NCBI GenBank assembly: GCA_016874005.1 | Contig: VGVQ01000006.1 | Location: 1 to 64,000 of the forward strand | DNA length: 64,000 bases | Reading direction: 5' to 3' | Source: Gemmatimonadota bacterium | GTDB lineage: Bacteria > Gemmatimonadota > Gemmatimonadetes > Gemmatimonadales > GWC2-71-9 | Shown: piece after piece, positions 37,398-46,221 of the stretch | Numbering within the stretch: position 1 is the stretch's first letter | Layout of the letters: every line of letters starts with the position of its first letter | Notes under the pieces: model-generated | The model's input: the letters and a program-made list of their open reading frames with translations, nothing else | Told to the model about the DNA's origin: nothing | The model's database searches: none | Position numbers and translations under genes: made by a program

Positions 37398-37591
37398 GCC
37401 CCCCGCAGCAGCGCCCGCATCCGAATCGCCAGGGCTTCGATTTCTCGCAACGAGGTGACCGCGGCCCCGGGAAGCTGCCCGGCATCCATCAACAGCAGTT
37501 GGGTCTCCGCGAGCAGTGCCGCCAGCGGATTGGCCAGGTCGTGGCGCAGGGTGGCCAGCCGCTCGGCATCGGTCCGTTGGCCGTCGGTCAT
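37394..37591 (-). CDS. Stand-alone histidine-kinase DHp-like mini-protein
   Basis: A 65-residue protein that is almost entirely a two-helix dimerisation and phosphoacceptor unit. RLATLRHDLANPLAALL contains an H-box (His17) of the HDLxNPLA kind, then a turn with Gly and Pro residues and a second helix. There is no ATP-binding domain. The gene faces the hybrid kinase and shares the CTAG at its stop. It could act as a phosphotransfer or inhibitory partner; it could equally be a remnant of a lost kinase. The protein-like composition and the ATG start favour a real gene. Confidence 0.6.
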   Translation of the reverse strand: MTDGQRTDAERLATLRHDLANPLAALLAETQLLLMDAGQLPGAAVTSLREIEALAIRMRALLRGA

Positions 37592-37603
37592 CGGGTGAAT
37601 TCC

Positions 37604-38749
37604 TCAGTGAGCGAAAGGAATTGGGACGAAGGTGCCGACAAAAACCCCCAGGCAGATCAGCCCGATCCAGGCTCGGCTCCGGGGAATTGGCCGCTCGGGA
37701 ATGGCCACCGGAGGATGGCCGAGGTGACCGCCGCCGACGGCGAAAGCGAGGACCACCCAGAGGAACCAGCTCCAGGAGTACTGCGCCAGGTAGAGGAGAC
37801 CGACGACGGTCAGGACGGCGACCGTCGACTGGCGGCGACCGAGGAGCCCATAGGCGATGTGGCCGCCGTCGAGTTGGCTCAGCGGCAGTAAATTGAGCCC
37901 GGTGAGGAAACACCCGACCCAACCAGCGAACGCGGGGAGGCTCAGCCGAACCGCCGCCTCACCGGGCAGCAGCCACTCGCGGAGGTAATGGGTGATCAAG
38001 GAATCCCCGAGCCAGAGGATGTTCCCGGCGAAGACGATATAGCTCTTGGTTTCGCCCGGTTCGAAGGGAACCCGCTCCGAGGTGAGGTAACCCCAGACCA
38101 GGACCGCGAGGGCGATGACGAACCCGGCCAACGGACCCGCCGCGCCGACGTCGAGCAGCTGCCGGCGATCGATGACCGGGCTGCGAACCCGGATGAAGGC
38201 GCCGAAACTCCCGATCGGGGACCCCAAGGGGGCCGCCAGCGGCGGCATCGGAATGAAGGTGGGGGGTGTGGTGTCGATCGCGTATCGCCTGGCGGTGAGG
38301 TAGTGACCCAGCTCGTGAATCAGGAGGATCCCCAGGGAAGGGACCGCGAAGGTCCAGCCCACCAGGAAGAGGCGCCAGTCGCCCTCGACGAAACCGCGAG
38401 CGAATTGGACGATTTCCGGCCCGAGACCGGCCAGGAACCCGGTGTGATCGATCGGATACCACACCCCGGCCATGGCGGCCCCCGCCGCCAGCGAGCAGAT
38501 CAGGGTGGCGATGAACAGGAGCAGGTACTTCGCCGGGCGGATCGGCGCACTCGGCCCGAGCGGTCGAACCAAAACCAGCCGGCCGGTCGAGTGATCGGCC
38601 CAGTAATGCGCCCCGGGCCAGCCCTTGAGGAACGCCGCCAGGGCGCCGCCGGGCCCCCGGTGTTGCGGCAGGACGGCCGCGTCGATCACCTCGCGGTTGC
38701 CGAAACGGACCGACCGCCACGCGGCGAAGAACTCCGAGAATCGTTCCAC
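37604..38749 (-). CDS. M50-family site-2 protease homologue
   Basis: A 381-residue membrane metalloprotease. HELGH (His145, Glu146, His149) lies in a membrane helix and LDGGH near residue 300 supplies the third zinc ligand, as in site-2 proteases. About seven helices and an N-terminal cytoplasmic domain of 75 residues are visible. GTG 38749 (AAGG 5 bases upstream) is preferred to TTG 38791 because the latter would start inside the divergent rho promoter region. The family cleaves membrane-bound regulators or signal peptides; the target here is unknown. The stop is 12 bp before the start of the DHp mini-gene. Confidence 0.85.
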   Translation of the reverse strand: MERFSEFFAAWRSVRFGNREVIDAAVLPQHRGPGGALAAFLKGWPGAHYWADHSTGRLVLVRPLGPSAPIRPAKYLLLFIATLICSLAAGAAMAGVWYPIDHTGFLAGLGPEIVQFARGFVEGDWRLFLVGWTFAVPSLGILLIHELGHYLTARRYAIDTTPPTFIPMPPLAAPLGSPIGSFGAFIRVRSPVIDRRQLLDVGAAGPLAGFVIALAVLVWGYLTSERVPFEPGETKSYIVFAGNILWLGDSLITHYLREWLLPGEAAVRLSLPAFAGWVGCFLTGLNLLPLSQLDGGHIAYGLLGRRQSTVAVLTVVGLLYLAQYSWSWFLWVVLAFAVGGGHLGHPPVAIPERPIPRSRAWIGLICLGVFVGTFVPIPFAH

Positions 38750-38756
38750 GAAACCC

Positions 38757-38785
38757 TTGACGGTTATTGAGATGCCCGCTACCTT
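38757..38785 (+). promoter_or_regulatory. rho promoter
   Basis: TTGACG (38757-38762), 17 bp, TACCTT (38780-38785). Transcription would start near 38792, 11 nt before GTG 38803, which supports that start codon. Confidence 0.55.
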
Positions 38786-38802
38786 GACCAAACCACCCGT
38801 CC

Positions 38803-40155
38803 GTGTCTTCCCCGAGCCCTAAACCCCGAAAGCGCCGACGCTCCAGGAACGGAGCAGCCGCACCCCCAATTCACCATCGTCACGCCGGCGAACACGAGGT
38901 TCCCCCCGTGGATATTTCTGAGCTGAAACAAAAGTCCGTTGCCGAGCTGCACCAGCTTGCGCAGGAACTGAACATCTCCAACTACTCGGGCCTCCGCAAG
39001 CAGGACCTGATCTTCCGGATCGAGCAGTCGCTTCTGGACAAGGATACGGTCATCCGCGGTGAGGGGGTTCTCGAGATCCTGCCCGAAGGCTATGGCTTCC
39101 TCCGCAGTCAGGACTGGAATTACCTCTACGGCCCCGACGACATCTACGTCAGCCCGAGCCAGATCAAGCGGTTCGACCTTCGCACCGGCGACACCGTCTC
39201 GGGCCAGGTTCGGCCGCCGAAAGAGGGCGAACGATATCTCGCACTGCTCAAGGTGGAGCAGGTCAACTACGAGGAACCCGAGAAGACCAAGCATCGAATC
39301 GCGTTCGACAACCTCAAGCCGCGATATCCCGACCGGCGCCTGAAGTTGGAAGGGAAGAACGGCGACATCTCGATGCGGGTCATCGATCTGCTCGCCCCGA
39401 TCGGCAAAGGCCAGCGGGGCCTGATCGTCGCCCAGCCGAAGGCCGGTAAGACCATTCTCCTCCAGAAGCTGGCCAACGCCATCAGCGAGAATCACCCGGA
39501 GGTCGTCCTCATCGTCCTGTTGATCGACGAACGGCCGGAAGAAGTCACCGACATGCAGGAGAACGTCCAAGCCGAGGTCATCTCCTCGACCTTCGACGAG
39601 CCGGCCGACCGCCACGTCCAGGTCGCCGACATGGTGATCGAGAAATCCAAACGGCTCGTCGAGCATGGCCGCGACGTCGTCATTCTGCTCGATTCGATCA
39701 CCCGACTGGCCCGGGCCCATAACGTGGTCGTGCCCCACTCCGGCAAGATCCTCTCGGGCGGCGTCGACGCCAACGCGCTCCAGAAGCCCAAGCGGTTCTT
39801 CGGCGCCGCCCGGAACATCGACGGCGGCGGCTCCCTCACCATCATCGCCACCGCGCTGATCGACACCGGCAGCCGGATGGACGAGGTCATCTTCGAGGAG
39901 TTCAAGGGCACCGGCAACAGCGAAATGGTCCTCGATCGGCGCCTGTCGGACCGCCGGATCTACCCGGCGCTCGACATCCAGAAGACCAGCACCCGGAAAG
40001 AGGAACTCCTCATGGACAAGGATGAACTCAACCGGGTCTATCTGCTGCGGAACTTCCTGGCCGACATGCCGCCGGTCGAGGCAATGGAGTTCCTCCTCGA
40101 GCGGATGAAGCGCACCAAGACCAACAAGGAATTCTTCGCGACCATGACCCAGTAG
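38803..40155 (+). CDS. rho: Transcription termination factor Rho
   Basis: A 450-residue RNA-dependent helicase. A basic N-terminal extension (about 35 residues, [11 protein letters not shown]) precedes the standard protein, which begins at DISELKQKS. The Rho-N and cold-shock RNA-binding domain includes [13 protein letters not shown] and the ATPase domain has QPKAGKT (Lys near 216), [13 protein letters not shown] and [15 protein letters not shown] 38908, with GAGGT upstream, would give a 415-residue form close to the E. coli length; I keep the longer form because the promoter is next to it. Confidence 0.95.
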   Translation: MSSPSPKPRKRRRSRNGAAAPPIHHRHAGEHEVPPVDISELKQKSVAELHQLAQELNISNYSGLRKQDLIFRIEQSLLDKDTVIRGEGVLEILPEGYGFLRSQDWNYLYGPDDIYVSPSQIKRFDLRTGDTVSGQVRPPKEGERYLALLKVEQVNYEEPEKTKHRIAFDNLKPRYPDRRLKLEGKNGDISMRVIDLLAPIGKGQRGLIVAQPKAGKTILLQKLANAISENHPEVVLIVLLIDERPEEVTDMQENVQAEVISSTFDEPADRHVQVADMVIEKSKRLVEHGRDVVILLDSITRLARAHNVVVPHSGKILSGGVDANALQKPKRFFGAARNIDGGGSLTIIATALIDTGSRMDEVIFEEFKGTGNSEMVLDRRLSDRRIYPALDIQKTSTRKEELLMDKDELNRVYLLRNFLADMPPVEAMEFLLERMKRTKTNKEFFATMTQ

Positions 40156-40165
40156 CAGGTGCCCG

Positions 40166-40606
40166 GTGGGACTGCCGACACTGGGGCGACTTCTTGCCGT
40201 AGACTGGGGGGAGATCCGACTCGGCATCGCGATCTCCGACGAGACCCAACTCATCGCGACGCCGCTCGACACCTTGACCCGCCGCCGCGGCAAACGCTTC
40301 CCGATGCCCGCCTTCCTCGGGCACGTCACCAGGCACAAGCCGACCGGCATCCTGGTCGGCTTGCCGCTCGCGCCCGACGGCACCGAGGGCGACGCCGCCC
40401 GGGCCGCCCGGAGTCTCGCCGCCGAGATCGGGGGACGCACTTACCTTCCGGTCGAGATGTGGGACGAACGGATGTCGACCGCCAGAGCCTTGTCCGCCAT
40501 CAAGGAGCAGGGGGGCTCGCCTAGCGAACGGCGAAAACAGGTCGACGCCGTCGCCGCCGCCGTGCTGCTGCAACACTACCTCGATGCCCGGCGGTCGGTG
40601 CCGTGA
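40166..40606 (+). CDS. ruvX: RuvX/YqgF-type putative pre-16S rRNA nuclease
   Basis: A 146-residue RNase H-fold nuclease. The catalytic Asp13 is in LAVDWGEIRLG, the middle strand has ILVGLPLAPDGTEG, and the C-terminal Asp is in KQVDAVAAAVLLQHYL. In E. coli the family member YqgF matures the 5' end of 16S rRNA; a Holliday-junction role was proposed earlier. It lies 10 bp after rho and overlaps mltG by 4 bp (GTGA). Confidence 0.92.
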   Translation: MGLPTLGRLLAVDWGEIRLGIAISDETQLIATPLDTLTRRRGKRFPMPAFLGHVTRHKPTGILVGLPLAPDGTEGDAARAARSLAAEIGGRTYLPVEMWDERMSTARALSAIKEQGGSPSERRKQVDAVAAAVLLQHYLDARRSVP

Positions 40607-41595
40607 GGCGCTTCCTCCTGCTGCTGCCCGCCGCTCTCGCTTGTTCGAGCCCTGCCCCGGACGCCCCGGTCGAGGCGGTGTTCCTGCCCAGCGGGCTGAG
40701 TTTCGGCCAGATGACCGACAGCCTCACCGCCCACGGTATCGTCACCAAGCGACGGCTGTTCACCTGGCTGGCCAGGCTGGGGCGCTACGATCGGAGGCTC
40801 AAGGCCGGCTATTACGAGATCCGCCGAGGCGAGTCCGAACTCGCCGTCCTCAAATTGCTCGCGGCCGGAAGCGAGAAGACCTTCCGGCTCACCATCCCGG
40901 AAGGGTTCACCATTCTCGAGATCGCCGCGGCCGCCGAAGCCTCGCTCGGGATCCCGGCGGATTCGGTGCGGCGGGCCGCGGCCGACCCCACCCTGATGGC
41001 CGAGTTCGGGGTCGACGGCGGCAGCATGGAGGGATTCCTGCTTCCGGAGACCTACTTCGTCTCACGGCTGATAACGGCCCGCGGCCTGGTCCGGGAAATG
41101 GCGGAAGCATTTCGGCGGGGCTGGGACTCGTCCTGGGATGCCCGCGGCAAGGAACGCGGACTGAGCCGCCGCGACCTGGTGACGCTGGCATCGATCGTCG
41201 AAGGCGAAGCGAAGGTCGATGAAGACCGAGCCCTCGTGGCCGCGGTCTATTTGAACCGGCTCCGGCTCGGGATGCCCCTCCAAGCCGACCCGACGGTCCA
41301 GTACGCCATCCAACAGGCGACCGGGCAGCGGAAGAAGCGGTTGTTCGAACGCGACTACCGGTTCCCTTCGGAATTCAACACCTACCTCCGCGCCGGCTTG
41401 CCGCCGAGTCCGGTCGGGGCCCCGAGCCTCAAGAGCATCGAGGCCGTGCTGGCACCGGCACCGGTCCCATATCTGTTCTTCGTGGCAGGGCTCGACGGCA
41501 AGCACGTGTTCACGAGGACCTACGGCGAGCACCTCCGAGCCATCGCCCGGATCCGGGCCGCCGAGCGGCAGGCCCGACGGGAACGCGGCGAATGA
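40603..41595 (+). CDS. mltG: Endolytic murein transglycosylase MltG (lipoprotein form)
   Basis: A 330-residue cell-wall enzyme that cuts nascent glycan strands. The N-terminus ends in Leu-Ala-Cys, which looks like a lipobox rather than the usual single membrane helix. A LysM-like subdomain (about 25-75) precedes the YceG/MltG domain with LASIVEGEA, where the Glu after Val is the expected catalytic residue, and the conserved end LPPSPVGAPSLKSIEAVL. Its pairing with ruvX is common in bacteria. It overlaps the next gene by 4 bp (ATGA). Confidence 0.92.
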   Translation: MRRFLLLLPAALACSSPAPDAPVEAVFLPSGLSFGQMTDSLTAHGIVTKRRLFTWLARLGRYDRRLKAGYYEIRRGESELAVLKLLAAGSEKTFRLTIPEGFTILEIAAAAEASLGIPADSVRRAAADPTLMAEFGVDGGSMEGFLLPETYFVSRLITARGLVREMAEAFRRGWDSSWDARGKERGLSRRDLVTLASIVEGEAKVDEDRALVAAVYLNRLRLGMPLQADPTVQYAIQQATGQRKKRLFERDYRFPSEFNTYLRAGLPPSPVGAPSLKSIEAVLAPAPVPYLFFVAGLDGKHVFTRTYGEHLRAIARIRAAERQARRERGE

Positions 41596-42425
41596 CGATC
41601 AGAATCGTCGAGGTGGGACCCCGCGACGGACTCCAGAACGAGAAGGCGATCATCCCGACCGACGTGAAAGTCGCCTTCGTCGACGCGTTGTCCCGTTGCG
41701 GCTTCGCCGAGATCGAGGTGTCTTCTTTCGTCTCGCCGAAATGGGTCCCCCAACTGGCGGACGCCACCGAGGTGTTTGCCCGGATTACCCGGCGCCCCGG
41801 CACCGTGTATTCGGCTCTGGTTCCCAATGCCGCCGGGTTGGCTCGGGCGGCCGAGGCCGGGGTCGACAAGATCGCCGTGTTCACCGCGGCCAGCGAGACC
41901 TTCACCCGCCGGAACATCAACGCGACCATCGCCGAGTCGATCGAGCGGTTTCGCGAGGTGATCGCTCGAGCGACGGTTCCGGTCCGCGGCTATCTCTCGA
42001 CGGCCTTCCATTGTCCCTACGAGGGACCGATCGCTCCGGACGCCGTGGTCCGAGTTGCCCAGCGGCTCCTCGACGTCGGCTGTCTGGAGGTGTCGATCGG
42101 CGATACCATCGGCAAGGCCACCCCTGACGAGGTCGAGGACGTCTGCTCGGCGCTGGCCCCCGTGGTCCCGATCGATCGGCTCGCAATGCATTTCCACGAC
42201 ACCTTCGGCCGGGCGGTCGCCAACGCCGAGCGCGCCGCGGCCGTGGGCGTCACGACGTTCGATTCGAGCGCGGGAGGGATCGGGGGCTGTCCCTACGCCC
42301 CGGGGGCGAGCGGCAACGTGTCGACCCAGGCCTTGATCGAGCGATTCGGCGCCGCCACCGGGCTCGATCGCGCCGCGGTCGACCGCGCCGCGGCCATCGT
42401 TCAACCGTGGCTCGGCGGGGCGTAA
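41592..42425 (+). CDS. Hydroxymethylglutaryl-CoA lyase
   Basis: A 277-residue TIM-barrel enzyme that splits HMG-CoA to acetoacetate and acetyl-CoA, the last step of leucine breakdown. EVGPRDGLQNE gives the catalytic Arg11 and Asp12, HFH (His200, His202) binds the metal, and GGCPYAPGASGN contains the active-site Cys233. All are intact. Together with the two CoA-transferase genes directly downstream it makes a short route from leucine catabolism or ketone bodies to acetyl-CoA. It starts inside the stop of mltG. Confidence 0.95.
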   Translation: MTIRIVEVGPRDGLQNEKAIIPTDVKVAFVDALSRCGFAEIEVSSFVSPKWVPQLADATEVFARITRRPGTVYSALVPNAAGLARAAEAGVDKIAVFTAASETFTRRNINATIAESIERFREVIARATVPVRGYLSTAFHCPYEGPIAPDAVVRVAQRLLDVGCLEVSIGDTIGKATPDEVEDVCSALAPVVPIDRLAMHFHDTFGRAVANAERAAAVGVTTFDSSAGGIGGCPYAPGASGNVSTQALIERFGAATGLDRAAVDRAAAIVQPWLGGA

Positions 42426-42469
42426 GCCCCTATCTTCGGTCCGTCCATCCTTCAGCCGAGCAAGGCAAC

Positions 42470-43165
42470 GTGAACAAGGTGTTCCCCAACGCGCCCGCCG
42501 CCTGCGCCGACATCCCCAACGGCGCGACCCTGTTGGTCGGCGGGTTCGGGCTCTGCGGCGTGCCTAACGAATGCATCGCGGCCGTCCGCGACCTCGGCGT
42601 GTCGGGGCTCGTGGTGGTCAGCAACAACGCCGGCACCAGCACCAGCGGCCTGGTCCATCTCCTCAAGAACCGCCAGGTCAAGAAGATGATGGCGTCCTAC
42701 GTGGGAGAGAACGTGGTCTTCGAGCAGCAAATGCTGTCCGGCGAACTCGAAGTCGAACTGATTCCGCAAGGCACCCTCTCGGAGCGAATTCGAGCCGGCG
42801 GCGCCGGGGTCCCGGCCTTCTTCACCCCGACCGGGGTCGGGACCCTGGTGGCCGAGGGGAAGGAAGTCCGCGAGTTCGACGGGCGGCGATACGTGATGGA
42901 ACGGGGCATCACGGGCGACTACGCGCTGGTCAAAGCCTACCGAGGCGACCGCTTCGGCAATCTGGTGTTCCGAAAAACATCGCGAAATTTCAACCCGATG
43001 ATGGCAACCGCCGGGCGGATTACCATCGCCGAGGTCGAGCACCTGGTCGAACCGGGCGAGATCGAACCGGACCAGGTCCACACCCCGGCCATCTTCGTCC
43101 AGCGGATCTTTCAAGCCGCCCCAACCGAAAAACAGATCGAGCGGCGAACGGTGAGGAAACGATGA
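42470..43165 (+). CDS. scoA: 3-oxoacid CoA-transferase subunit A
   Basis: A 231-residue alpha subunit of a succinyl-CoA:acetoacetate CoA-transferase. The glycine-rich start [19 protein letters not shown] and the segment [19 protein letters not shown] are typical. GTG 42470 has AAGG 5 bases upstream. A TATCTT at 42431 may be part of a promoter, but no good -35 is present. It overlaps scoB by 4 bp. Confidence 0.93.
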   Translation: MNKVFPNAPAACADIPNGATLLVGGFGLCGVPNECIAAVRDLGVSGLVVVSNNAGTSTSGLVHLLKNRQVKKMMASYVGENVVFEQQMLSGELEVELIPQGTLSERIRAGGAGVPAFFTPTGVGTLVAEGKEVREFDGRRYVMERGITGDYALVKAYRGDRFGNLVFRKTSRNFNPMMATAGRITIAEVEHLVEPGEIEPDQVHTPAIFVQRIFQAAPTEKQIERRTVRKR

Positions 43166-43806
43166 GCGACGACATTCGGCAGGTCATCGTCCGGCGAGCG
43201 GCCCAGGAGCTGACGTCGCTCAACGAGAGGACCGGGTTCTACGTCAACCTCGGGATCGGGATCCCCACCATGATCGCCGACAATGTGCCGCCCGGGGTCG
43301 AGGTCGTGCTCCAGTCGGAGAACGGGATGCTCGGCGTGGGCCCGTACCCGTTCGAAGGCGAAGAGGATTCCGATCTGATCAACGCCGGGAAGGAAACGGT
43401 CAGCGAATTGCCCGGGACCAGCTACTTCGACAGCGCCACCTCCTTCGCGATGATTCGCGGGGGGCACGTCGCGATGAGCATCCTGGGTGCCATGCAGGTC
43501 TCCGAGACCGGCGACCTCGCCAACTGGATGATCCCCGGAAAGATGGTCAAGGGGATGGGCGGTGCCATGGATCTCGTCGCCGGTGCCCGCCGGGTCATCG
43601 TGGTCATGGAACACACCGCCAAGGGCGCCCCCAAGATCCTCAAGCGATGCTCCCTGCCCCTGACCGGCGAACGCTGCGTCCACCGGATCATCACCGAACG
43701 GTGCGTCCTGGACGTCACCCCCGATGGGCTCAAGGTCGTCGAGCTGCTGCCGGGGTGGACTCGGGCGCAGGTCGAGGAATCGACGGAACCCAGCCTCATC
43801 TGGTAA
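43162..43806 (+). CDS. scoB: 3-oxoacid CoA-transferase subunit B
   Basis: A 214-residue beta subunit. The catalytic glutamate is in [11 protein letters not shown], followed by the typical [15 protein letters not shown] and [13 protein letters not shown] blocks. With ScoA it moves CoA from succinyl-CoA to acetoacetate; acetoacetate would come from the HMG-CoA lyase encoded just upstream. ATG 43162 overlaps the scoA stop. Confidence 0.93.
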   Translation: MSDDIRQVIVRRAAQELTSLNERTGFYVNLGIGIPTMIADNVPPGVEVVLQSENGMLGVGPYPFEGEEDSDLINAGKETVSELPGTSYFDSATSFAMIRGGHVAMSILGAMQVSETGDLANWMIPGKMVKGMGGAMDLVAGARRVIVVMEHTAKGAPKILKRCSLPLTGERCVHRIITERCVLDVTPDGLKVVELLPGWTRAQVEESTEPSLIW

Positions 43807-43813
43807 CAGGACG

Positions 43814-44973
43814 GTGTATCCCGCCGTCCGGGTGACCAAACGGGCCGCCGATGGTGGGCCCACGGACACCCGTGGATATTCGCCAGCGATGTCGACGGCG
43901 GCCCGGATCGACCCGGGATCGTCACCGCGACCGCCGGCAACGGCCGCCCACTCGGCTTAGCCCTCTACTCCCCTCAGTCCGAGATCAGGCTCAGGCTGCT
44001 CGACCCGAAATCAACCACGACCATCGACGCCAACTGGTGGGCCCGCAGAATCGCCGACGCGCTCGATCGCCGTTCAGGCGTCGATGCCACCGGGTATCGG
44101 GTGGTTCACGGCGAGGGGGATGGACTCCCCTCCTTGGTGATCGACCGGTACGACCGTTGGGTGGTGGCCCAGCTGCTGAGCGCGGGCCTCGAAACGTGCC
44201 GACCCGACATTCTCCAAGCGATCGAGACCGTGCTGGCGCCGGACGGCATCCTGCTCCGGCACGATGTGGGAGTCCGGCGCCGTGAGGGTCTGCCGGTCGA
44301 GGTGGAACTGGTCGCCGGTTCGGTGCCTGCCGACGTAGAAATCCGGGAGGGGCCGATTCGGTATCTGGCCGCCCCCTGGACCGGGCAGAAGACCGGCGCG
44401 TTTCTCGACCAGCGGGACAACCGTTTGGCCATCGCCGAGCGGATGCCGATCGGTGGGCGGGGGCTCGACTGTTTCAGCTATCATGGCTCCTTCGCGATCC
44501 ACCTGGCCCGCCGAGCCGGCAGTGTCGTGGCCCTGGACGTCAGCGGCGAGGCTTTGGCGAGGGGGGCCGAAAACGCCGCCCGGAACGGTCTGGCCAACGT
44601 CGCCTTTCAGGAAGCGGATGCCTTCGAGGAACTGCGCGCCATGGAGCGCCGGCGGGAGCGGTTCGACGTGGTGGTGGTCGATCCCCCGGCTTTTGCCAAG
44701 AACAAGGGCGCGGTGCCGCAGGCGTTGCGCGGGTACAAGGAGATCAACCTGAGGGCCATCCGCGTCGTCGGTCCCGGCGGTTGGCTCTTGTCGGCCTCGT
44801 GCTCGTTCCACGTCCCTTGGGCCTTGTTCCTCGATGTCATCGCCGCGGCGGCCCGGGATTCCGGCCGCCGGGTCACCATTGCCGGCCACCTGGGCCAGCC
44901 GGTCGATCACCCCGAGATCGCGACCATCCCCGAGACCGGCTACCTCAAGGCGCTGCTGCTCCGGGTCGATTGA
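43814..44973 (+). CDS. rlmI: RlmI-family rRNA cytosine methyltransferase, frameshifted near its start
   Basis: The main frame encodes an SAM-dependent methyltransferase: PUA-like start GHPWIFASDV, a central region with VHGEGDGLPSLVIDRY, the SAM loop DCFSYHGSFAIHLARR and the catalytic segment VVDPPAFAKNKG. This frame has no ATG, GTG or TTG before 44101, which would remove the PUA domain. The expected first residues (VYPAVRVTKRAAD) are in the frame starting at GTG 43814 and switch frame near 43850. Adding one base there would give a continuous protein of about 386 residues. Either a real frameshift or a sequencing error. RlmI methylates 23S rRNA. Confidence 0.7.
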
Positions 44974-45003
44974 GGCGCCAACACCCCGGGCTCCCCTTGC
45001 GCC

Positions 45004-45930
45004 GTGTTAGGCAGGCTCGTTAATACTTCCGGCACCTTCGTACCCAACAACACCGTGCTCACCGCCGCGCAGCTCGAAGCCGGGAATCTGCCAGCCGTCG
45101 CCCATCGGGTGCGGTCGCTTCGATCGTTGGAGCAGCAGTACCGGGCCTACGTGATGCAGCGGATCGAGGGGTTCAAGGACACCTTGAGCCGGGCCGAACT
45201 GATGAGCCTCGGCGACGACGCGGCCCGAGAGCTGGTCGACGGCGACCGGCAGGGTCAGCTGGTCCTGACGGAAATGCTGATGCTCGAGACGGTCGACCAG
45301 CAGATCGTGACCAAGCTCAAGCTGCCGTCGTTCAAGAAGTGGCGGGCCAGGATCCTTCCGCTTCGCGAGGCCCAGCGTTCCCCGACTCGTTGGGGAATCG
45401 AGGCCTCCGAACCGGTGGCCCACGGGCTGCGTGCGATGGAGCCGGACGATCACGCCTTGGTGATCGGTGGCGGCGCCGAGCGGGCGATGTACCTCCTGGC
45501 GGCCCATGATCTCCATGTCCAGTGTCTGGTGGACGACAGCGCCACGGCCGGCCGGATCGAAGGCACCTTGGCCTCGGAGGCGCTGAGCGCGCAATGCGAG
45601 GTCTTCGTCGTCATGCTCGGCCTCTGGGCCCCCTCGGAAATCGTCGGGCCGTTTCACTTCGTGGTCGTCGACGCGGCAGCGGTCGGGTACCTGCCCCGAG
45701 ACCGCCAGCGGGCCTTGATCCACCTGGCGCAGCAGCGAACGGTCCCGGGTGGTCTCCATGCGGTCGTCTCCTCCGACCCCGATCTCGCCCCCGAGACCTG
45801 CCTCACCCTCTACCAGGATTGGCAGCGGGTCGGACACCCCGGCGGCACCTCGACCGCGGGCCAGGCGCTCCGAGGCCAGTTGCTCAGTCCGCCTCCCCTG
45901 CTCCCCTCTCCGCTCAGGTCGTTACCCTAG
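45004..45930 (+). CDS. Protein of unknown function with Rossmann-like C-terminus
   Basis: A 308-residue soluble protein. The N-terminal half (about 1-130) is helical. The second half has an alternating pattern beginning ALVIGGGAERAMYLL and followed by VQCLVDDS, CEVFVVML and FHFVVVDA, which resembles a nucleotide- or SAM-binding Rossmann fold but lacks a clear methyltransferase motif. No family recognised. The C-terminus is Pro/Leu-rich. GTG 45004 lies 30 bp after the RlmI-type gene, so both may share a transcript. Confidence 0.65.
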   Translation: MLGRLVNTSGTFVPNNTVLTAAQLEAGNLPAVAHRVRSLRSLEQQYRAYVMQRIEGFKDTLSRAELMSLGDDAARELVDGDRQGQLVLTEMLMLETVDQQIVTKLKLPSFKKWRARILPLREAQRSPTRWGIEASEPVAHGLRAMEPDDHALVIGGGAERAMYLLAAHDLHVQCLVDDSATAGRIEGTLASEALSAQCEVFVVMLGLWAPSEIVGPFHFVVVDAAAVGYLPRDRQRALIHLAQQRTVPGGLHAVVSSDPDLAPETCLTLYQDWQRVGHPGGTSTAGQALRGQLLSPPPLLPSPLRSLP

Positions 45931-46003
45931 GCCGTGCGGTCGGGCGGCCTCGCCGGCGTCTCCTTGGCAGCCTCGATCCCGGGGCCAACCCAAGGAGCTG
46001 GCC

Positions 46004-46156
46004 GTGCCCGATTCCGTTTCGACTTCGCGCCATCCGGTTGGCATCGTGATCTCGCCCGGGGCGACCCGCACCACATCGAGCCGTCTGTGGGCCTTTCTGT
46101 GGACGGTGGAGCCCGGGTCCGAGACGCGAGAACCGCCGCCTCGCCGCGGGGAGTAA
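46004..46156 (+). CDS. Possible small protein (50 aa)
   Basis: The frame GTG 46004 to a TAA at 46154 encodes 50 residues and is preceded by AAGGAG with a 6-base spacer, the best Shine-Dalgarno in this stretch. The product has a short hydrophobic core (VGIVISP, then WAFLW) and an acidic, Pro/Arg-rich end. No homologue recognised, and the rest of 45931-46166 holds nothing else I can support. Confidence 0.35.
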   Translation: MPDSVSTSRHPVGIVISPGATRTTSSRLWAFLWTVEPGSETREPPPRRGE

Positions 46157-46166
46157 CCCGCCCCGA

Positions 46167-46196
46167 CTGACATCCGACTCAGGGGGGTGGTATCTT
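46167..46196 (+). promoter_or_regulatory. tdh promoter
   Basis: CTGACA (46167-46172, 5 of 6), 18 bp, TATCTT (46191-46196). The start would be near 46203, 19 nt before ATG 46222. Confidence 0.5.
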
Positions 46197-46221
46197 GAGC
46201 CGCCCTCTCTCCGATCGGTCG

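Noticed and set aside
46195-46221. TTG 46195 as the start of tdh
   Set aside because: It falls in the -10 hexamer of the likely promoter and adds nine residues not found in the family, although GGGGGGTG precedes it.
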